Made by a program: the position numbers and the translations under genes. The notes under the pieces were generated by a model that saw only the letters and a list, made by a program, of their open reading frames with translations, made no database searches and was not told the DNA's origin. A stretch of 64,000 nucleotides of DNA from Omphiscola glabra (taxonomy: Eukaryota > Mollusca > Gastropoda > Lymnaeidae). The first letter of the stretch is position 1; each line of letters opens with the position of its first letter. The DNA lies in the NCBI GenBank assembly GCA_964017045.1, contig OZ024809.1, positions 11,476,307 through 11,540,306 on the forward strand, written 5' to 3'. Of this stretch, positions 1 to 11,935 are shown one piece after another.

Positions 1-99
1 TAGTCTTCTTCAAGGTCTATTATGTATTTTTTGTATTGTTTTCCCGCAACCCATTCATCGCGGGTAGCAAGGCAAATTTATAGCAAGATCTTTCACCGT

Positions 100-1830
100 C
101 TAAGTACAATGACTTTCCTGAATCTGCTCGTATTCATGTGGAGAATGAGTGGCACAATCGTGCTCAGCAGGAGGCAACTACAATAAAAAAGCATCATTAG
201 GAATCCATACCGACATATCATGAGCCAGATAGGCAAGTCTGTTTCTAATAATAATTTAGAAAACTGAAAAACTCTTTTGCTCACATATCCCCAATCATTT
301 TCTTCGTCGTAAAAATAGTGATTTTGGACATTTTCATGATCTATTTTTGTTTAGAGTGGAGGCTGGTGACAAAGACCTGGATACACAGTTGCAGACTTTC
401 CTTGGTAATTCTCGTCATACTTCTCGGATGATCAAAAAAACCAAATTATGACATCAGTAAACAAGTCTATAGAAATCTCAATGTTAGTCGATGAAAAAGC
501 TGATACATCAGGATCAGAACATTGTCGTTGGAGGTACGTTTAGATAGTGAATCAAGAAAAGAATTAATCGGAATCCAAACACTGAAGCAGTGAATTGCAT
601 CTGCAATTGGAGGTACTATTATGAATCATTGCAATTGATGGAGTCTGGACATGACAAAAAGTACCTGGACAAGGACATGACGGCTGCTCCACAGTTGCAG
701 GAAATGAAGGTCGTGCTCTGTACATTTTCTTAAACCTGTTGGTTTATGATTTGAATTCATCTGTTCAAGCGCGTAATGCCATTGGTAAAATCAAAACTAT
801 TATTAAGATTTTTAGAGAAAGCATAGAGTGAAGGTCTTTAAAGTTTAATACGGGAAGTTCCATTGTTTTGTGAAACTTTATGGTCCCCCCAAAAAAAATC
901 ATTCGTATTTTCAGTGAGAATTTCGAGATGACATGCAATCAGTTGCACACTCTGGCAAATCATGTCACCAGTAAAACGCAATAAGATACTCCCCGGCTGT
1001 TGTTTTTATTGCTTTCGACTACATTTCTCGTATGTCTTGTGATTATCAGTACATACTGATCGTTACTGGGACGAGTAACTCAACTGTACATAAATATATT
1101 TGTAAATAAATGGACAGTTTTGGCGAACATCGTCAAGGTGTTGAAACTCAGTCTAAAGAAAAGGTATATATGAAAAAATATTGGCTCTTTAAGCTTGAGA
1201 TAGAATTAAGATGAAAAGCCCTCGTATCTGTGGCCTTGGCCTTTGCAGCGTTATAGAAGACACTGAGATGACAAGCTTTCATTTCTGTGGACAAGTATAT
1301 GGTAGCAATCCTAGAAAATCTAAAGACAAGAGTGAAAATCAAGACTCCGAAGAAGAGTACTTTAGACAAACAATATTTGTTCCGTTCTTTGACTCTATAA
1401 TATCATATATAACAAACAATATTTCTAGAGACAACAGTCCCTAGTTCCAGCTATTCAGACTTCAGTCTGCTACCATTATACGTCTTGAGGGCATTACTAG
1501 TTTGTACTCAATTGAAAATTTTGAGCTCGAAGCAATGAACTGTTTTGATTTTTGTAACATGCAGCAACAATCAGAAGATATTAAAAATTACTTGCAGCTT
1601 ATCGATTTGCTGCCAAGTACAGACTTTTTCCTATCTATTCGCCAAGCTATTCTTATTGCACTCACTTTATCAACAACATGCACCTTGGAGCTTTCCTTCA
1701 GTACCCTCAGACGAGTCAAAACTTGGCTTCGTTCTACGATGACCGACGAACAACTTTCAAGGTTGTGTTAGCTCAGTGTACATCGTTAAAGTGCGAACAG
1801 AAATAAGGCAGAGTCTATGCAGAAAGTAAT
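100..1830 (+). pseudogene. Decayed hAT-family transposase (DUF4371 / ZMYM1-like type)
   Basis: No intact frame remains, but ordered fragments of a DUF4371-type hAT transposase can be read. Near 350-410 is a fragment reading FRVEAGDKDLDTQLQ. Near 475-535 is a catalytic-region-like stretch (SIEISMLVDEKADTSGSEH). Near 660-740 is a GQG.DGCST.AGNEGRAL-like block. Positions 1502-1771 give an 89-codon frame matching the C-terminal dimerisation domain (IALTLSTTCTLELSFSTLRR, then the WLRSTM...LSRL pattern). Frameshifts and stops separate the blocks, so this is a dead copy. Its left end may lie before the window and no terminal repeats were found. A diverged fragment of the same 3' part recurs at 16535-16650. 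Confidence 0.75.
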
Positions 1831-2051
1831 TGAAATATTTCGAAAGGAGGAACGTCCACTTCAGTTCCTTTTCACATGTTGAAATTAATGACTATCAAGA
1901 AATGTGTTATATATGACATGAATAATTTATATTATAAGTTCACAAATTAATTTATGTTATGAAATTATTTTTTTTTCAAAATGATTGGTTTTTTTTTGTA
2001 AAAAAAAACTCTGATTTAAAAATTAAGCTGCTATTAAGACATCGCCTTAAA

Positions 2052-2209
2052 CAGGGTCGGCGCTAGACATTTTTAGTGTGGGTGAAAATAGGCAATTGTC
2101 GCCCTCTGGAAAGTTATGGGAATAGTTCATTCATTTTTTAATATTTTAATAAATTTTGTTTGGCGCATGTGTAGTGATCAAGCATCGAACCCGCCTTGAG
2201 ACGGCCCTA
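2052..2209. mobile_element. Small hAT-like MITE
   Basis: The ends are CAGGGTCGGCGC and GACGGCCCTA, an imperfect inverted repeat. They are flanked by gccttaaa and gacctaaa (6 of 8 bases identical), consistent with an aged 8-bp target duplication. Confidence 0.45.
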
Positions 2210-2234
2210 GACCTAAACTCTTTAGCCCTCATTA

Positions 2235-3010
2235 TGTATAAAAGTGAAACATGTGTGGGTTTGTCTGTGGCTTTCTTCCACAACGGATTTTAAAGGATCT
2301 ATGGATCTTTACCAAACTTGGCACATATCCATCACTACCCGGAAATAAATTCTTAAGGGGCTACAAAATTTTATAACATACGGTTTGGGGCTGGGGCCCC
2401 GAATTAGTCTTTTTTTCTTAAATAAGATATATAAATAAATTAACATTTGGAAATGGGATCCCAATGGGGTCAAGATACCAATGGGGTCATTATCCCAATG
2501 GGGTCGAGATCCCAAATGTGGTTGGGATACCAATGGGATCCCCACTTGGAAACGGGATCGCAATCAGGATCGGTATCCCAATGGGTTTGTGATCAAATAT
2601 ATGGGATCATATTTGCGAAACGTGATCGCAATCGGGACTTGGATCCCTTCGGAATGGGATCCAGCGGGATTCGGGAACCAACCGGGATCAGGATCCCATC
2701 TAGATCCGGATATCGAAAGGATCATGATACGAATGGGATTGGGAGGCAGTCCTTTGCACACCCCGGGTATATTTTCAATTTTATATATAAAAGTGAACGC
2801 TTGTGTGTATTCGGGATTCCTCAGGGCTCGTGATCCCAAATGTAATCGGGATCTCTTTAGGTTAGAGATCCCAATCCGGATCGGCATCCCAATGTGATCA
2901 GAATTCCAATGGGGTCTGGATCCCAATGTGTTTGGGAACATATTTGGAAACGAGATCCCAATCAGAATCCCAATGATGTGGACTAGGAATCCGAAATGGA
3001 ATATTAGATC
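2235..3010 (+). mobile_element. Helitron-like repeat body with degenerate GGGATCCCAATG array
   Basis: Positions 2235-2440 (TATAAAAGTGAAAC..., ACCAAACTTGGCACATATCC, GGGGCTGGGGCCCC) share their layout with the segment at 5985-6686 that ends in a Helitron-type terminus. Positions 2440-2995 are a degenerate tandem repeat built on ggatcccaatggggtc and its inversions. Open frames here on both strands are by-products of the repeat. No terminus was found for this copy. Confidence 0.45.
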
Positions 3011-3590
3011 CTGTAACATTGCTGAATATATTTGTTCAGCAAGTTATCTAACACTCACTTCATTAAATTATCATCCTTAATTTTACTGCTATCTTTCATC
3101 TCAAGAATTGAATAAGGTCGGATCTATCGCACAGTTCTTTATTTACATAGTCGATACAAATATGATTCTTGAATCAGACAAATCCATGTAACCAATGTAG
3201 TTACAATATAACATAAGAAATCTTGCATATTCCAATACAATTCCACTCATGAATTAATATTACATTCAAATATGGCCTCCATGTCTCCCCGACTCAAAAC
3301 GTGTCCTCTCAATATGGCTTCCAGCCTTACACACCTAAAATCATGCAATCCTATTCCAAATGGGGTCGGATGTATGCCTGCAGGCTGTAGCTAGGCAGAC
3401 AGTTTATCAGTATGTTTGAAGACAATGGCTAGGAACACATTTTATCATCAACTCTGTAATTATAAAACGTATAACTTTGCAGTTACGCTAAGGAACACAA
3501 CAAAGAATAATATATCAAGAATTAAGTATCGCCAAACACACCCTTCCACTCCCAGCCCCCAGCAAATCTAAATGATGCTTTTATCAATTT
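3011..3590. other. No gene or repeat recognised
   Basis: AT-rich sequence directly upstream of the first recognised Ig exon. It should hold intron sequence, or the missing signal-peptide exon, but no convincing ATG-signal peptide-donor combination was seen. Confidence 0.4.
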
Positions 3591-3595
3591 TTCAG

Positions 3596-6500
3596 TAGTC
3601 TTTGGTGGTCAAAGCGTTGTGGACAAGACTACAGTTGAAGAAGGACAAACGTTCACTATTACATGCGATCACCTTCATGTAAACGGATCCATTCCGAGTT
3701 GCATATTTGCACTCTTAAGCATATATAAAAGGACAGGTCCTAATAGTGCCAGAATATTCATTTGGCTTCCACACGAGGAAAAAGAAGACGTAAGATCGTA
3801 TTTTAAATTTCTTTAAATCTGTCTGATTAAAAATTACTGCACGTCATGCTTCTCATTTATTGATCAAGTAAAAATAATAAGTGTCGGAAGAAATATTTTA
3901 AAAACAAAATGCAAATTATGCGTTATATATATCACCCATATTATATAAGAATGAGCTATAGGGACATAACGCCAAAGAGCCGAAACTATTTTGATACGTT
4001 TGGACTCTTAAAAACAAACATAGTTATTTTCTATTATTTTACGGAAATCGAATAAATTTACATGCGCAAAAAATATTATATTTCCGCCTTTATTTTAGCA
4101 AAAGTTTAAGTATTATTATTATAAATTACAAATACATATAAAGAAACAACTATGGAACTATCTTAAGCATTTTATATGCGTTTAAAAGTTATGAAAACAA
4201 AATTAAATAGAAAAAATATGATCAAAGAAATGCACAGTAATCACATTTATCGGGAAAACCTAAACATCAGTTGTTGTTAGTGCGTTCTCTAGCGCGTTGT
4301 CAATAAGGCGAAATAAAATTAAAATTAATTAGTTCTAAATAATCACGCAAATGACGTCATAGTGCGAATTGCCTATTTAGCCAAAGTTAAAAGTTATCTG
4401 ATTTAATAAAAGAGCGTGACAAAACTGATGATGTACATTCCCCTTCTTATAAGTAAAATTAATAAATAGCTTTGATTGCTTTTTAAATTGCTAAACTTAA
4501 ATACTAATTTAGCTTTGTATTTTTGACATTTAATAAGTTTGTACTTTTTATTCATTCCAAAAATAAACTTTTATGAAATTTATAAAGTATTAAAAACTCT
4601 ATATTTGAAAATAATTTTAATTTAATTTAAATTGGTGTAGCAAAACTAAATAGCCAATTGCGTTTTTAATGCACTTATCACTGATCTAGCATATTAAATG
4701 AAAAAAAAATCTTCTGCGTAAGGGGGCTACAATCCAGTGGATGATTTATTAATTTTTTTAAAGCTCTGTGTAGCCCACTATACACTATATATTCATTTTT
4801 CCCAATGCATCACAAGATAAGCCTCAGAATAAATTTGATCAATAATTAACCTTCTTGGATACATGTAAATCGATGGTAGGAAATTGAGTTAATGCATTTT
4901 TACTTGGATGACAATATCTTTCAATCCAATGACATTTCAGTTGTAAAAAAAAAAAGAAGCTATATTCTCATTTTACATATGAACATATGTTAACCAATTA
5001 AGAAAATCAATGACTTTAACAAAACATAAAAATATTTTCATAATTATCCCCAGAGATATCAAAACCCAATCACATTACACAAGTGAAAATTTAATTTTAA
5101 AAATATAGATTTTATTAGATAGAGAGATAGAAAGACAGGCAGACTAATACACAGATAGATGATATATAGATAGAGATGTAGATAAAAGATGGCTAGACGG
5201 ATGGATGTATGGATGGAAGGGTGGGTGGGTGAGAGGATGAATGGATGGATGGATAGATAGGTAGGTAGAAAGGTAGGTAGGCAGGTAGATTGGTAGGTAG
5301 GTAAGTAGGTAGATAGATATGTAGGAGGTAGGTAGGGAGATAGGTAGATAGATGGGTAGACAGATACAGACCTGTTTACTCTTACGATTTTGGCGTACAA
5401 TTTACGATTTTGATGTGTATACATTATATATACTAAGTGTTTTTTTTTACTATAAGATAATGTATTGAACGATTTTGTGATGAAATTGTACGATTTTAAG
5501 ATTTTGAGGGTAAACAGGTCTGTAGATAGTAGCTGAATTGGTAGATAGTTAGGTAGATAGGTAGGTAGGTAGGTAGGTAGGTAGGTAGGCAGGTAGGTAG
5601 GTAGGCAGGTAGGTAGGTAGGCAGGCATACATGTAGATGGCAAATAGGTAGATAGGTAGATGATAGATAGATAGGTAAATAAACAGACCGACAGACAGAC
5701 AGACGGAGAGACAGAAGGAGAGACAGAAAGAGAGACAGTCAGAGAGACAAACAGACAGACAGAGATGTAGACAGAGATGTAGACAGAGAGACAGACAGAG
5801 AGACAGACAGAGAGTCAGACAGAGAGACAGACAGAGAGACAGACAGAGAGACAGACAGAGAGACAGACAGAGAGACAGACAGAGAGACAGACAGTCAGAC
5901 AGACCGACAGATCATCCTTGAATAATTGCAAAAAAATTATTTTAATTCGGTAAACTATATCTATACATATATAAGTATATCCCGTATGTGCTTCTATACC
6001 ATCAATCCAAAGTGATGAAAATTGTGTGAATTATTACACACATTTTACAATATTACGTTTTGGGACCGGGGTCCTAAATTCTTTTTTTACCCCTTTTATG
6101 AGCTAAATATAATTTTCGTATGCGTTCCTATACCATTCATCCGATTGCGATAAAACTGTGGTAAAGTTGTTGTGGGCACAAATGGTTTCTGAATTAGCTT
6201 ATCCATTTTGAAATATTCCTTTTCGGGCCGGAGCCCCAAATTATTTTTTTCTTATATGAGCTATACAAATATAATTTCAATCAGTGCTATTGCATGGGTG
6301 GCTAGAAATCAATCAAATACAAACTACATTTCAGTTTGTGTGTGACGTAAGTACAACCATTTTAAAATTTTACGTTTGGGGCCGGGGGCCTTATTGTAAA
6401 AATAATAAATATTTGAGCTATCTAAATATAATTTAAAACAGAGCTACTGCGTGGGTGGATCAATCGCTACAAGTGTGTGGACTATATTTTGAAAATACAC

Positions 6501-9500
6501 GCTTCTCACGTGGACAGCTATATGTTGCCTGCTCACGCGTTGAAAAAACTTCTAATTTATTTGTTTACGCACGAGACGGAAAAAAACAATAAATATTTTC
6601 TATTTAAAAAGTACTTTAAACCTTAATTAAAACACAAACACTTTTTTTCATTGAGTGGCATGCAACGCATGCCGGGTTCTCGCTAGTATTTCATAGTGTA
6701 ACAACTGATCACCCATATAACAAAGTATTAAACTTACTTTACACTAATTTACAGTGAAATAATAGATAGCACATACATTTCACTGTGTAATACATCACAC
6801 ATTACAAAACATCAAGTATCAAGTATTCTAAAAAAATCTAGTTTTTTACATAAAGATTCCTGAAGGCTGGACGAAAGATTGCAAAATCCCAAAGCATAAG
6901 TACGATGTCACACAATACCATTGCAAGCTAGTCGTCAACGAAGCAAAGAATTCCGACAGTGGCCACTATGAATGTAAAATTGGGGTTAGTTGCGGTAACG
7001 GTGAAAGCATTAACCATTTTGGCTTTTCCGACGTTGTTGTCACTAAAGGTAGAGTATAAAAAGACTGTCTTTTTCTAAGTCACTTTATTTAGCTTTGACT
7101 TGATTGGATTTTGTATGTTTGTCGTGTTTGGACAGCTTTATTCTCAGACGTAGTTTAGCATGGGGACAATTGAAATCTTTGTTCTGAGACGTAGTTTAGC
7201 ATGGGGACATGGATATCTTTGTTCTGAGACGCAGTTTAGCATGAGGACAATGGACATTTTTTTCTGAGACGTAGTTTAACATTGGGAAAATGGACATATT
7301 TGTTCTGAGTTGTAGTTTAGCATGTGGACAATTGACATGTTTGTTCTGAGACGTATTTTAGCATGGGGACACTTGAAATCATTGATCTGAGACGTAGTTT
7401 AGCATGGGGAAAATGAACATCATTGTTCTTAAACGTAATTTAGCATGGGGACAATGTAAATCTTTGTCCTGAGACGTAGTTTAGCATGGGCACAATGAAC
7501 ATGTTTGTTCTAAGATTTAGTTTAGCATGGTCACAAACGCCATCTTTTTATGAGACGTAGTTTAACATGGGCACAATGCACATCTTTGTTCTGATACGTA
7601 TAATAGCTTGGGCACAAATGACATCTTTACTTTAAGACGTACTTTATATGGGCACAATGAACATCATTTTTGTGAGATGTAGTTTAGCATGCTCACAAAC
7701 AGGGCTGGCCTTAGGCCACTGCAACCTATGCGGCCGCATTGGGCCCCGCATTTTCATGAATTTATTTTCTAATACAAAATCTTAATTTCCACTTATTATC
7801 CTTATCACTACTGGGCCCCGCGCAATCCGTTTCGCATATGGCCCCGCAATTGTTAGAGCCGCCCCTGGTCACAAATACCATCTTTGTTATGAGACATAGT
7901 TTAGCATGGGCACAATGAACATCTTTGTTCTGAAACGTAGTTTAGGATGGTAAAAATGAACATCTTTGTTCTGAGACGTATATTAGCGTGGGCACAAATG
8001 ACATCTTTGTTCTGAGACGTAGTTTAGCATAGGGAAAATTGACATCTTTGTTATGAGACGTTGTTATGGGCACAATCGACATCTTTTTTCTGAGACATTA
8101 TTTAGCACAGGGACAAAGACCGCAATTATAAGCCATGAGACATTTAAAAAGACTTATAAAAAAGATGAGGACCTTTCACAATGCTAGTTCATGGGGACGT
8201 TTGTCCATAAAAATATGAGGACTTGCTACAGTACAAAAAATCTGTTTCTCTTTTAGAAAACACAAAATGCTATCAATCAAACGCGTTGTTAGCGTATATT
8301 CGCACTTATTTAGAATGAGTTGGGATTATCTGTTATCTTTTGTCACATGAAAATGTGAGACATAATGAGAGACATAATAAGAGACATAATGAGATATATA
8401 TTTTAAAGATAGGTGGTAAAATTTTTTATTGATATTTGCACTGATATAAAAACATATAAAGTGCCACTGACGGGTTACGCACTTTTGGTTTAGAACGTAC
8501 CTCAACTCAAAAGATTTCACGTAAGAAACGCCTATACGATGCCACATTATGTTTGTGTATTGCGCGCCTCTCCCAGGGGTGTCAGATAGGAATTTGCTGT
8601 GGGTGACTATTTTTTTCTTTGCGTTTTTTAAAAAGAAGACTCTCAACGTATTAACATTTATTAAAGCTAACAGTTTACGTGTGAAATACTGTACTAAGTT
8701 GTAGTAGTTTTCAAAAAGGTTATGACCTGACATTTCAAAAAATTCGTAACCCTAAAAGCAGGGAATTAAGAAAGAAATGACATTTAAAAAGATATATTAA
8801 TTTCTTATTAGTAAATCAACTAAAATATAAGACAATATAAGATATGTATAACATAACGATATAATGTGATTTTTCCCTGCTGTCAGGAAATTCAAACTGA
8901 CAGTGCGGGTCATTCCTAGCTCAGGCCAGATGACTAACTAACTTGGGCTAAATTTCATCATTTAAAGTAATACCATATAAATATTTTTTCTCACAGCTCC
9001 ACCAACTACGTTTCTCGCAAGTACATCTAGTTCATCGTCAATCGGTAAGTGGGCGAGGTGCTATACACTGTAAGAAACACTGCAAAATCCCTCTACAAAC
9101 ATAGGAGCCGGAATGATCAATACAAGGATCGTGCACCCATAATATATAAAAAAGGAAAACATTGTTTTTGTGTGTTTTTTTTTTAAAGTGGATACTAAAT
9201 GTATTAACAGTTATTTAAGCTTACAGTTTCAGTTTACGTGTAGACTACTGTAGTTGTAGACCATTTGTAGTAGTTGGGAAAAATTGTTTTGCCCTGAAAT
9301 AAAATTTAAAAAAAAAACGTTACAGTAAGTGCGGGGAATTAAGAAATAAATGTCTATCAATTTAGATATAATAATTTCTTATAAGTAATTTTAACTAAAA
9401 TATATGACGATATAAGACATAATGTAATTTAAATACTTTTTTTTCACTGTTGTCAGTAAATTAAATTTGACAGTGCGGGTCATATCTGGCTTAAGATGGC

Positions 9501-11434
9501 TAGCGACGATGGACTAAATCCTGAATAAAACATTTAAAAGAATTCAATATTATTTTTTTTCCACAGCTACACCAACTACGTTACCTGAAAATACATCTAG
9601 TTCACGGTTTCTCGGTAAGTGGACGAGTTACTGTACAATGTAAGAAAAATTGCAAAACTCCTCTACACACAGAGGAGCCAGAATGATCAACACATTGATC
9701 ATGGGCTCTTAATATATAGAAGAAGAAGAAATATTGTTCTGTTGAAATTGTTATGTAGTTTTCAAGCATTTGTAAATAAATATAAAATCATTCGAAATGC
9801 GATATATGCAATTGTGTGCCGTATTTGCTATTCTAGTTATATAGGCGAAACTGGGAGAAGATTGGCCGATAGGTTCACAGAACATCTTCGGGGTATTGAA
9901 TAAGTTAAACTTTCCCCAGTCTCTTCACATTTCAACAGAGAGCAACATGAAGGTGCTCTAAATTCCACTTTATCTCTAAGTGGAAAACACATTTATTCAG
10001 CTTTTCGGCACCATATTTCCATGTGGTATTAGTAAAATATTCTCTTACTATGTTTCTCAATTCCCCTGTATTGCTTTTCTTTTTTTTTTGTTAAATTCAT
10101 TAGATTTTATGTCTCTCTAAATAGTTTTGTCCGTTAAGATTGTCTAACTTATTTTCACTGTACCAATGTTTATTTTCGTTCACTTCCTGTAATTCTACTT
10201 TTGGAAAAAAAAGGAGATCTCCAAAGTCTTTAACTGTGCTGTTTTTTGTTGTAATTCTATTTTCCTGTTCGCTGCAGAAGACTATGAGCCGAAACGTTCA
10301 CACCTTATTGTCCAGTCATTTGATTGAAGCTTCAACATACCTTGTGTTACTATTTCACTCACATAGCTTAAATGCAGCCCTTCAATTATTATCTATTAAT
10401 AAAGTGCCACCATATCAGGTTGCCACCAGAATAGCGTGTCACCATATCAGTTTTCCACCAGATTAGGGTGTCACCAAATAAGGTTCTCCCCAGAATAGGG
10501 TGTCACCATATCAGGTAACTCCCAGAATAGCGGGTCACCAGACAAGGTAGACAAAATAGATTGACCTCAGAATAGATAACAAAAAGAACAGCTTGCAAAC
10601 TGAGCAGGGTGCCACCAGAGCCGGGGCGCCGAGAATCTCACCAAATAATCTCTTTAAGTCAGCAATTATTTCTCACGATCTGTGTGTGTGTGTCCTCTTC
10701 ATGTGAGTGAAGCTTTTAAAAACTGAATTTTTACAAAGAACTCTGCCATGGAGTTATATGCTCTCTGCTCTTGTGATTTTTCAATTGAAAGGGATGAGAA
10801 GAATGTTGATTCCGGGGAAGTGACTGACATGTTAGCATCTTTAAAGACCAGGAAAGTAACGTTTGAAATTTCAATATGTAATGTTACAGTAAAAAGTAAA
10901 TTTGGTGCATTTTTTAAAAAAAATTTCACAGGAACTCAAATTACATGTTTTCTTTAAATGTCTTTTGTTGATTTTAGTAAGTACTTACAAAAATACTTTT
11001 TGCGGTATTTCATGATTTTCGGGGAAGGGGGGGGGTGTGGGATTGGGGAGTCAAGACAAGGGAGCGGATGACACAATAAGTTTAACGCAAAAAGTGTCAC
11101 CAACCCTTGCGACGCCTCTGGTTAAGCTTCATTTTTTCTACTACTTGCACCTGATTGAGCGACTTACATGACGAATCCTGCCGAGCCAAGGAGTTCTTTG
11201 TGTACACAGACAGTAAGCGTTCGTCTTCCATTCACTACGAAATGATAAATTTAGATACTAGATTTCAGATAAATGGTGTGTAAATATACGCAAGAATACC
11301 TTTTTTTATTGAAAGTCAAATAAAAGTTAATTTTAGTTTCAGAACCCACTACAATATCAGAAGTGTCCAGCAACTTCAGCGAGATGAACATCATTGGATT
11401 GTGTCTCATGATGATAGCTGCAACTCGGCTATAA
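3596..11434 (+). CDS. Ig-domain membrane-anchored protein, 3' part (5 exons)
   Basis: Exons 3596-3789, 6856-7048, 8997-9044, 9567-9614 and 11343-11434 join in frame (phases 1,0,1,1,1) to about 190 residues ending in TAA. All junctions are GT-AG. Exons 1-2 make one immunoglobulin domain split by a 3.07-kb intron: strand-B motif FTITCDH, strand-F motif DSGHYEC, plus extra cysteines. Exons 3 and 4 encode two near-identical Thr/Ser/Pro stalk pieces (APPTTFLASTSSSSS, ATPTTLPENTSSS). The last exon repeats the stalk theme (EPTTISEVSSNFS) and ends in a short hydrophobic tail (MNIIGLCLMMIAATRL), which fits a GPI-anchor signal or a weak membrane anchor. A cell-surface adhesion or immune-type role is inference only. 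The 5' exon(s) with start codon and signal peptide were not found and may lie before 3596 or outside the window. Confidence 0.72.
5108..5910 (+). repeat. GATA/GGTA/GACAGA microsatellite tract
   Basis: A mixed run of gata, ggta, gatg and (gacagaga) motifs inside the first Ig-gene intron. It is interrupted by an inserted inverted-repeat element at 5367-5522. The long reverse-strand frame here (PTYLPTYL repeats) is an artefact of the 4-bp repeat. Confidence 0.9.
5367..5522. mobile_element. 156-bp MITE inserted in the GATA microsatellite
   Basis: Ends are CAGACCTGTTTAC and GTAAACAGGTCTG, a perfect 13-bp inverted repeat, flanked on both sides by TA. The interior (TACGATTTTG-rich) is unlike the surrounding microsatellite. 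A TA target duplication points to Tc1/mariner- or ISL2EU-like mobilisation; the superfamily is not certain. Confidence 0.7.
5985..6686 (+). mobile_element. Non-autonomous Helitron-like element, 3' end resolved
   Basis: The 3' end has a perfect 7-bp hairpin with a 3-nt loop (6657-6673, GGCATGC AAC GCATGCC), ten bases, then CTAG (6683-6686) followed by T. This is the Helitron CTRR-T terminus. The body contains three or four diverged repeats of a module ending in GGGGCCGGGGCC or similar and no coding capacity. The 5' end is not defined; 5985 is where recognisable repeat begins. Confidence 0.65.
7125..8115 (+). repeat. Degenerate 40-45-bp minisatellite
   Basis: About twenty copies of a unit containing TCTGAGACGTAGTTTAGCAT followed by ggggacaatgaacatctttg variants, in the intron after Ig exon 2. 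It is interrupted by a MITE at 7700-7867. Confidence 0.9.
7700..7867. mobile_element. hAT-type MITE inside the minisatellite
   Basis: Begins CAGGGCTGG and ends CCGCCCCTG, with internal GGGCCCCGC palindromic blocks. It is flanked by ctcacaaa and gtcacaaa (7 of 8 identical). The host sequence is itself a tandem repeat, so the flank match is slightly weaker evidence than elsewhere. Confidence 0.6.
8630..9735 (+). repeat. Tandem duplication of stalk exon plus intron (two units of about 550 bp)
   Basis: Unit 1 (about 8630-9170) and unit 2 (about 9180-9735) align in order. Shared blocks are GTATTAACA..TTACGTGT, GGAATTAAGAAA.AAATG, CTGTCAG.AAATT, TTGACAGTGCGGGTCAT, the 48-nt exon with its acceptor and its GTAAGT donor, and AGGAGCC.GAATGATCAA. 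Each unit delivers one phase 1-1 exon, so the duplication lengthens the stalk by 16 residues without changing frame. Confidence 0.85.
9760..10330 (+). pseudogene. Penelope-like retroelement fragment (GIY-YIG endonuclease domain)
   Basis: A frame within 9619-9903 reads YSSYIGETGRRLADRFTEHL, the GIY-YIG nuclease core in the form found at the C-terminus of Penelope-like reverse transcriptases. After a stop near 9903 the expected SPVSSHFN..QH continuation is still readable. Downstream 10275-10300 has GAAGACTATGAGCCGAAACGTTC, resembling the GCCGAAACGT segment of such elements (compare 38990-39040, 48440-48475 and 48590-48640). No reverse transcriptase was found. It lies in the last intron of the Ig gene. 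Confidence 0.65.
10400..10565 (+). repeat. Degenerate GTGTCACCATATCAGGTT tandem repeat
   Basis: Five or six diverged copies of a roughly 30-bp unit (gtgtcaccatatcaggt, caccagaatag). Confidence 0.7.
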
Positions 11435-11659
11435 AAGCACGACCATCTTCTTCAAGGCTGAACAAATATTTATTGGATTAAAAATATAATGTTTGTTAGA
11501 GTACTTTGCCAAAATTATTTTCGAAGCTTATAAATTCCACCTTGTTTAACATCAAATACAATCGTGGCCATAACTGTACACTGATCTCAATCTTGATTGA
11601 AACAACAGCAAGAACAACAGCAACAACGACAAGAAAATTAAGAATACAGTTAGAGCTAA

Positions 11660-11665
11660 AATAAA
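11660..11665 (+). promoter_or_regulatory. Candidate polyadenylation signal of the Ig gene
   Basis: AATAAA about 225 nt after the TAA stop at 11432-11434, followed by T-rich sequence. No transcript evidence is available. Confidence 0.4.
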
Positions 11666-11935
11666 GATTATTTTATTTACAGCAAGTGAAATATTTTTCA
11701 AATTTATTTTGTCTGTTTATTATTCTTCATTTATATTTCTCAGTTTATGTAATAATTTTTCAATGTCACATTAAAATATATGATTCAATGCTATAGACAA
11801 ATGTTCTTCTCAAAAGACTATGTAAAATAGTTTCATATAACACCCAAAAACGTTCCTTATGTGTGTCCTATTGTGCACCGCAACGATCTGAAAAAGCAGG
11901 TGTTTTTGCCCTTGTTAATTTTTTTCGACTAGAAA

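Noticed and set aside
5059..5643. 194-residue reverse frame rich in PTYLPTYL
   Set aside because: Translation of a 4-bp microsatellite interrupted by a MITE.
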